A stretch of 64,000 nucleotides of DNA from Prunella strophiata (taxonomy: Eukaryota > Chordata > Aves > Passeriformes > Prunellidae): the NCBI GenBank assembly GCA_036583965.1, contig JAZBQD010000015.1:84829309-84893308 (forward strand), in the 5' to 3' direction. A model generated the notes under the pieces. That model did no database searches. It was not told where the DNA came from and saw only the letters and a list, made by a program, of their open reading frames with translations. Both the position numbers and the translations under genes were made by a program. This document shows positions 58,110 through 64,000 of the stretch, piece after piece (position 1 is the stretch's first letter; every line of letters starts with the position of its first letter).

Positions 58110-59040
58110 CGGCCTGGCAAGCCGGCAGCCACTCAGCTCCCATCACTGAGAGCAACTCACTCCTCTGCTCAGCATTGCCAGCACTGAGGCAGCAAGGGCT
58201 TAAGCCCAAGTCAGAGACTTGAAGCACAACATGATGCCAGTGATTTCAAGTGACAGACACACCCAGAGAACTCCTCGGCCGTGGACTAACTCCAGCAGCC
58301 AGCCAGGCACAGGCACAAAATGTCTGCAGGCCCCTGGGGGGGCCCCGAGCTGCTGCAGCACCGCCCTGGGGAGCCGACCGCAGCTCCCTGGGCCCAGCCC
58401 CACGGCCAGCCAGGGAACTGCTCCTTACAGACCCCGAGATTAGCCTGGTTTGAACAGGGGAAACTTCTCCTCCCCTGGCCACGAAACAAAATGGGTGCCC
58501 TGTCTCAGTGGTGCTTCCTGGCTCTCCAGGCAGGCACACTGAGACTGCTGTGGCTGCTGTAACCCCTGGGCTGGTGAGAGCCCTGCGTAGAGATCAGGAG
58601 AGCCCTGCCAGCAGGGCCAGCATGGCAGCTGTGCCAGCCCCAGGCATCTCCCGTGGGGCAGGGCTGCGGGGAGATGGAGATGGGCCCTGCTGCCACGTTG
58701 TTTGGGCCAGAGCTGACGGCCCTGGGGGCTGACATGAGGGCCGGGCTGGGAGGGAGCCCTGGTCAGCCAGACAGGGCCTCAGGGCTGGCGCTGCCCTCAG
58801 GGTGCGAGCAGAGCTTTGGGTCTGCTGGGCCTCCCGCCCAGCAGGGCACGGAACAGGCTTGGGCAGATGTCTCCTGCGGGACCTGGCAAGCCCATGGCTG
58901 CTGTGCCCAGTCTGTTTGCACAAGCAGTGACAGCCATGCGCCCTTCCCACGAGCTGCCCGAGCCCCCTGCCCTCAGCCTGCAGCAGCCATGCCTGACATC
59001 GACCTCACTTCCCATCTCGGTTTCTGCATGCCAGGTTTAT
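58110..59040. other. GC-rich block, uncertain nature
   Basis: The sequence becomes clearly GC-rich, with open frames of 70-130 codons on both strands in several phases. That is the pattern of GC-rich DNA lacking stop codons rather than a gene. CpG is moderate, about a third of expectation by eye, so it is not a clear CpG island. Translations are rich in Gly, Pro, Ala, Arg and Gln without a domain I recognise. Confidence 0.4.
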
Positions 59041-59094
59041 GATGGCCATTTGCTTTTGTGTCAGCATTTGTCCTTTAACTGAAATAGCTCCTCT

Positions 59095-59330
59095 TCCTCC
59101 TTAGCATTAACCTCCAGGATGTATTTATAGAGAGCGATCATATCCCTCTCTCAGCCTTTGTGGTGCTGGACTAAATAAGCCAAGCTCTTTTAGTCTACTT
59201 TTATAACCTCAGCTCTCCAACACCCTAATCCTCCCGCTGCCTTTCTTTGCACCTGTTCCAGCATGAATCAATCTTTTTGAACATGAATGACCATAACTGC
59301 CCCTCATTGTGCATGTGGCATGTCACACTG
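59095..59330 (-). mobile_element. Old CR1-type LINE fragment, antisense
   Basis: The + strand contains ATCCCTCTCTCAGCC, AAATAAGCCAAGCTCTTTTA-GTCT, CTTTGCACCTGTTCCAGCATG and CTTTTTGAACATGAATGACC. These are diverged forms of the reverse-complement 3' region of an older CR1 subfamily shared by birds and other reptiles. It lacks the terminal repeat end and the rest of the element. Boundaries are approximate. Confidence 0.75.
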
Positions 59331-62300
59331 CTTTCTACAACAGAATTAGTATTTCCCTCTCTTGAGCACCAGAGCTCTGCATCAGGCAGCTGGGGACCTT
59401 GCCTGCCTTCCTTCTTCATGGATGCAGAGTCATCCTGAATAACAAAGTAAGTTCTCAGAAGACCAAGATATGCTGGGGCAAAATACCACTGGGTAACAAT
59501 GATGTGGAGATGCACATGATATAAACTCAGGAGCATCATATTTTAGCAACTAGAAAAAAATTACTTCAGAGCAATTCTGTGGACAAAATTTTTTATAAGT
59601 TCAGGAGATGGAAAAATCCAAAAATATTTTTCTATGACAATCTCACACTTTAAAACCTATCAAGTTTAATATGGAACAAAACATTGTGAAAGGGCTGCGT
59701 GGAACAGGACTGTCATAAAAACCGTTCACAGGTGGTAAAACTATCCTCACAACAGAAGAACTAACCAAGTAAAATGTGTCCTATATAGAGCAAATGGTGG
59801 CCACTGTCCCACATGTCTTTTGTAGCATCTCTGAGGGCCGGTGTTACTGTTCCTGTGTGGCTGCTGTGCTCCTTTATCTTCCAGCATCCCTTTTGACACC
59901 CATGACAATCAATCCCAGTATTTCTGTCTTTAATCCTTCCACACTCTGACTGGTGAAAGGAGACATTTTGATCTCTGTAAGTGCAGGATTCTGAAAATCC
60001 ACTACTTAAAGCAACTCCAGGGCTTTTCTGTACTCCAGTCTCCTGTGGTGAGCAGCTAGGGATCCCAGTCACAGCCCAGATACACCGCACTGGAGCCCAT
60101 ATCACATCTGACCACACAGCTCTGTTCCTTTCTGAGCCCCCCAAACACCAGATGCCTGTACTGATAAAGGAGGATGACCGTTCCATGTGCTTTCAGCTGC
60201 TGTCTTTATGCTATCCATCAGGATGTTTTCAAAGTCATGCAACACATGGACTCTGTTCTCCAGCACTGCTGGGGAGGAAATGGGGCAAGGGAACTTCTGT
60301 CCAGCCTCCTGGAGACCTCCCTGCACCAGGAAATGGTCTTAGTGCCTCCAAAAGCATTTAAAGGTAAAGCAAAAAGCCACAAATCTTCAGGCTCTTCAAC
60401 TGAATAATCAACCCTTGTGTTTCACTTCTCCTATTTGTTTTCTGTGCTAGATGGGCCTCCTCCGTTTACAGAAGGTGACCCCGGGGAGTGGGCGCTGACC
60501 TCCCGAGGGGAAGCCAGTGTCCTGCCATGTGGCCATCCGTGCCCAATGCACTCTGCTGCTGGGCACTAGGGGCCACTCTCAGAGCTGCTGAGCGCAGCCA
60601 GCAGCTGCGTCTTGTCACTGTCCTCCCCTCCCGCCCCTGCCTGCTGCCCTGCTCACTGGAGCTTAGCTGGGAACCGGAGGGGAGAACTAGGAGGGAGGCA
60701 GAGACAACTGGCAGGGTTGAGGAGCAGGGCTGGTACTGGCTGGAAGCAGTGGGAGGGGGGAAAGGAGATGAGCTGAGCCTGGGAGAGGAAGAAGAAAAAC
60801 ATGCTGCTGCAAGTCCTTCCCCCTGTGGAATCTGAAGAGAAGAAAGCTGACTGCTGACAGAGATGATTAGGAAGCCCTCCCTTGCTCATGCCAGCCCATC
60901 CCTGCAAAAAGCTGCCACTTGGGTCCTGCCCTGGGACTTGGTGTCAGAGCAAAGAGCTGGACCAGAGCATGGGAACAGAGGGACCTCCAGCTTGCTTGAA
61001 ACAGATGGCACACAAGATTCATACCCCCAGGATTCATCTGCGCCAGAGTCCAGCAGGAGGTAGCATCTCTATGGGCCTTGCATCACCCCACAGCCTCCTC
61101 AGTGAGGGAGGACCTGTAAGGGAGATAAGGGCAGAAGAGGAGGAGGTGCTGAGGAAGGCAGAAAGGCAGGGAGCAAGTGAGGCTAAGATGGACCCTTGCC
61201 CCTGGAGAATCCCAGCAGACAGTTCTGAGATGCTCTCCCCTTAATATAGCACCATCTGCCCAGCTATTTTCTCCTCTGGCTCGCTCACAGGGATCTCCAC
61301 ATTGCAATCAGTGTGTCTGGCATACTTGAGCTAGCTGCAGCCCAGCAGGGGCACAGCAGCCAGCCCTTCAGCCTGGTCTCACAAAGGCAGCCAGTTCTCC
61401 GGGTCCCTGAACTGGTTTTTGCTGAAGGCCATGCTGCTCCCTCTCCCCTGCTTTGACCTGTGCTGACTAGATCAGCCAGCATGTGCTGCCCTGCAACAAT
61501 TTCAAAGCAGCCTGGTCCCTGGGGACATGGCTCCATGCAGCAGGGGCTAGTATGCTGGATAAAGAAGGAAAACAGATACACCTGGGCACTGGTCTGAGAA
61601 TCAGTTTGGCAGGTCTCATTATTTTGTCACAAGTCACGTTATTCCGTATTTTTTCATCACACCTCAGAGACAAGAGCTTCATTCTTCAACAAAAACCTGA
61701 CCTTGCATAAGAAGCCAGTAAGAATACTACTTTTGTACTTGCTGCTTATTTGCTTCTCTGAGCCTTGCCGTTTGGAAGGTAAATTCATTTTTCTCTGTTT
61801 CAGGATGGTGGTAGAAGGAATTTTAAGAGACAACACATTTGTTTTCAAAGGATGTGCTTGCCTGTGTCTTTTTTCATCTTTTTGTGGTTTTTATCTACAC
61901 AGGCTTTGTGGTCTCTGATGCAGAACCAGGACTTCACCTGATTTCATTTTTCACAAAGTTTGGGCCACCATGCAAACAATAATGACAGCCATTCATATGG
62001 CTGAGCAAAAGTCTTATTTTTTCTTTTCCCTGAAATGGGTGTGACACAGGGACAGACTGGGCAAAGTTTGCGGAAACATTTTGTACTGTATGCTGATTGC
62101 TCCATCTTTTAGACCAAGTTAAAGGCTCCCGAGAAGAGAGGGAATTTGCCAGGGAAGATCCAGCAAGGACCAATGACTCTCCTGGCACAGTGGAGGCCTG
62201 TGCTTTCCCTGCAAAGATAGCATGATGTCCATCTACGTACCCTGAAAGCAAACCCAATGATAAATTTCCTCCCCTATGAAGCAATCCTACAGCACAAATC

Positions 62301-64000
62301 AAGATTAATTGACATCCTCGTGCCTTCCACAGCTGCACAAATGGTTGGTACAGCACAAGTGGGGCCTGTTCGCTAATCGTGAAGTAGCTAAGAGCAGACC
62401 TTGGATTACTGTGGTCTATAGTAATATATCACTTTCCATAAAAAGAAAAGAACATTGTGCTCTCTTTCCCAACACTCTTTCACCCCAGCTCATCAGTTGC
62501 CCAGCAATCATTCTCCTCTCCCAACACTTGCATAGCAGACAGAGTGGCTTTTAATCCTGGAGAAGTTCTGCTGTGCCTGAGCTAAAGCAAAAAGAGCAGG
62601 GAGAAGCAGCTGGGTGCAGGGGGAGGAGTTTTTTTTGACAAGAGCAAAAAGAATGCAGTACTAGGGGAGTTTCCAGGTTAACAGAAGTCTAAAGGCCACT
62701 CTGTCTTTCCTAATGGCTCCAAAGTGCTTAACTGCCACAGGGAGAAGGAAAATATCTGACAGAGCGAGCAGACTCCTCTCTCTTCAGACTAATTCCATCT
62801 CTCACTGCACACTCAAAGGTGCTGTTGAGTTATGCTCTCTTTCGGTTGCAGGAGCATTCTAAGGCACATACATTATGTTCTCTGTTGTGAAACCTGTCAT
62901 TTCGCAAACTGGCTGAAGTTTTCAGTCATTTTGCAAAATGCCAGGAGATGATAGGTATGCACATGAAATCCTCACCCTCTGGCTATTACTAACTCCCTAA
63001 CTCAAAGAGAGATGCAAAACTGTTCTTATGTTCATTTCTACAACCGAGGCAATCTTTTGTAATTACTTTTAAAGCCAGTCAGCAACACCCATCCCCTGAC
63101 AAAGCTGAACTAGTATTTTCCCAACTGAGCATTGTAACATCAGCCATTATATTTCAGTCTTGCCAGTAACATCTGCCTCTGACTCCCAGTGCTCTGGCCC
63201 ATCACAACTCCATCACCCAAGCCAGCCTCCCTCAAATGAATATTGATCAACTATCTGAGTTCAATAATAAAAGTTTCTTTCCATTAACCGAAGGAAAAAT
63301 AAAGAAATGGTCACAGATATAATTTCAAGTGGCACAGCACTATATGCTATGGGAAATACATCAGTTCCCAGATCCAGAATGGTGACACCACTGTCTCAGT
63401 ACACATTCTGCAGAGGAAGATCAGGGTCATATGCAGAAAGTCAGTCAACAGTGAACACCATTAGGAAAAAGGCAAACAACATGCTGGATGTATAAACAGG
63501 AGAAAAACTCTCAGGACAAGTGAAGTAATCCTTCCATCCAGGACCCTCCAGGCTGAATCTGGACTGCTCTCTGGTTTTGGAGACAATTCTTCAACACCAA
63601 CCAATTGGGAAAAGTCCAGATGAGAAGGTGTGAGATAGACAAGAGGCCTAAAAAACATGATCAGTGACAAAGGACCAGAAGAACTGTGTCTGTCTGAGAG
63701 CATCCCAGTCAATACAAAGTTCATGCAAGCACAACTGCCCACAGACTAACCTGTTTCTGATAACTGTGATAGCTGTAGTGCACCAGGGTGCCCAGGATGC
63801 CAATTTTAGCAAAACAGTACAACAGCAGTGCCAGGCAGCTTCCAACTTTCCATCACTTGGCATGTTGATGAAGAAGAGAAATAAGGCAGTGAGGTAAAAT
63901 GTCTGCAATTCCTATTCCAAAAAGACTAAACTTTTAGTCATCTTGTGAATAAAACATGTTGGAAAATAAAAAAACCCTGCAGTCATTCCATGAAATTATT
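59331..64000. other. Non-coding DNA at the window end
   Basis: No exon was recognised. A mildly GC- and CpG-richer stretch occurs at about 60440-60660, with open frames on both strands but no family motif. The remainder is unique sequence with short chance frames. No RNA gene or further interspersed repeat was seen. Confidence 0.5.

Noticed and set aside
58594..59042. Frames of 118-129 codons on both strands in the GC-rich block
   Set aside because: Stop codons are AT-rich, so GC-rich DNA leaves long frames in many phases at once. No domain was recognised.
1..64000. CRISPR arrays, operons, phage or other prokaryotic defence systems
   Set aside because: The window is intron-bearing vertebrate DNA. 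The only regular repeats are microsatellites and one two-copy tandem duplication.

Overview
This is vertebrate nuclear DNA, almost certainly from a bird. The signs are one intron-rich gene with GT-AG splicing, antisense CR1-type LINE fragments as the only recognisable interspersed repeats, AT-rich non-coding sequence dense in simple repeats, and a protein that reads as an avian-type MD-1. No bacterial, plasmid, phage or CRISPR feature is present. Nearly all open frames in the window are chance frames in non-coding DNA.

The only protein-coding gene I can support is LY86 (MD-1), on the + strand from about 10 kb to 37 kb. Its five coding exons (10160-10280, 24624-24710, 26122-26250, 33223-33275, 36264-36359) join in frame into a 161-residue secreted ML-domain protein. 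All four introns are GT-AG with phases 1, 1, 1, 0, and an AATAAA lies at 36991-36996. MD-1 is the soluble partner of the TLR4-like receptor RP105/CD180 on B cells and myeloid cells, and is related to the LPS co-receptor MD-2 (LY96). Six cysteines line up with the three conserved disulfides of MD-2.

Layout: 1-9.9 kb is intergenic DNA with two old CR1 fragments. 9.9-10.16 kb is the probable LY86 promoter and 5' leader. 10.28-24.62 kb is the large intron 1, with a 39-base A run, a pair of overlapping hairpins, a 703-bp tandem duplication with no mismatch found on reading, and a G-rich tract. 24.6-37.0 kb holds exons 2-5 and the 3' UTR, with a third CR1 fragment in intron 3. 37-64 kb has no exon I can recognise; it holds CpG-rich patches at 45.1-46.0 kb and 49.8-50.1 kb, long purine and T/G tracts, a (TTTTG)7 microsatellite, a GC-rich block at 58.2-59.0 kb and a fourth, older CR1 fragment. 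In human the flanking genes are F13A1 and RREB1; no coding exon of either was recognised here. The CpG patch near 45.5 kb could be the promoter of a downstream gene, which is inference only.

I found no convincing undescribed multi-gene system. The items most worth checking are the 703-bp duplication with its internal palindrome and the CpG-rich candidate promoter.
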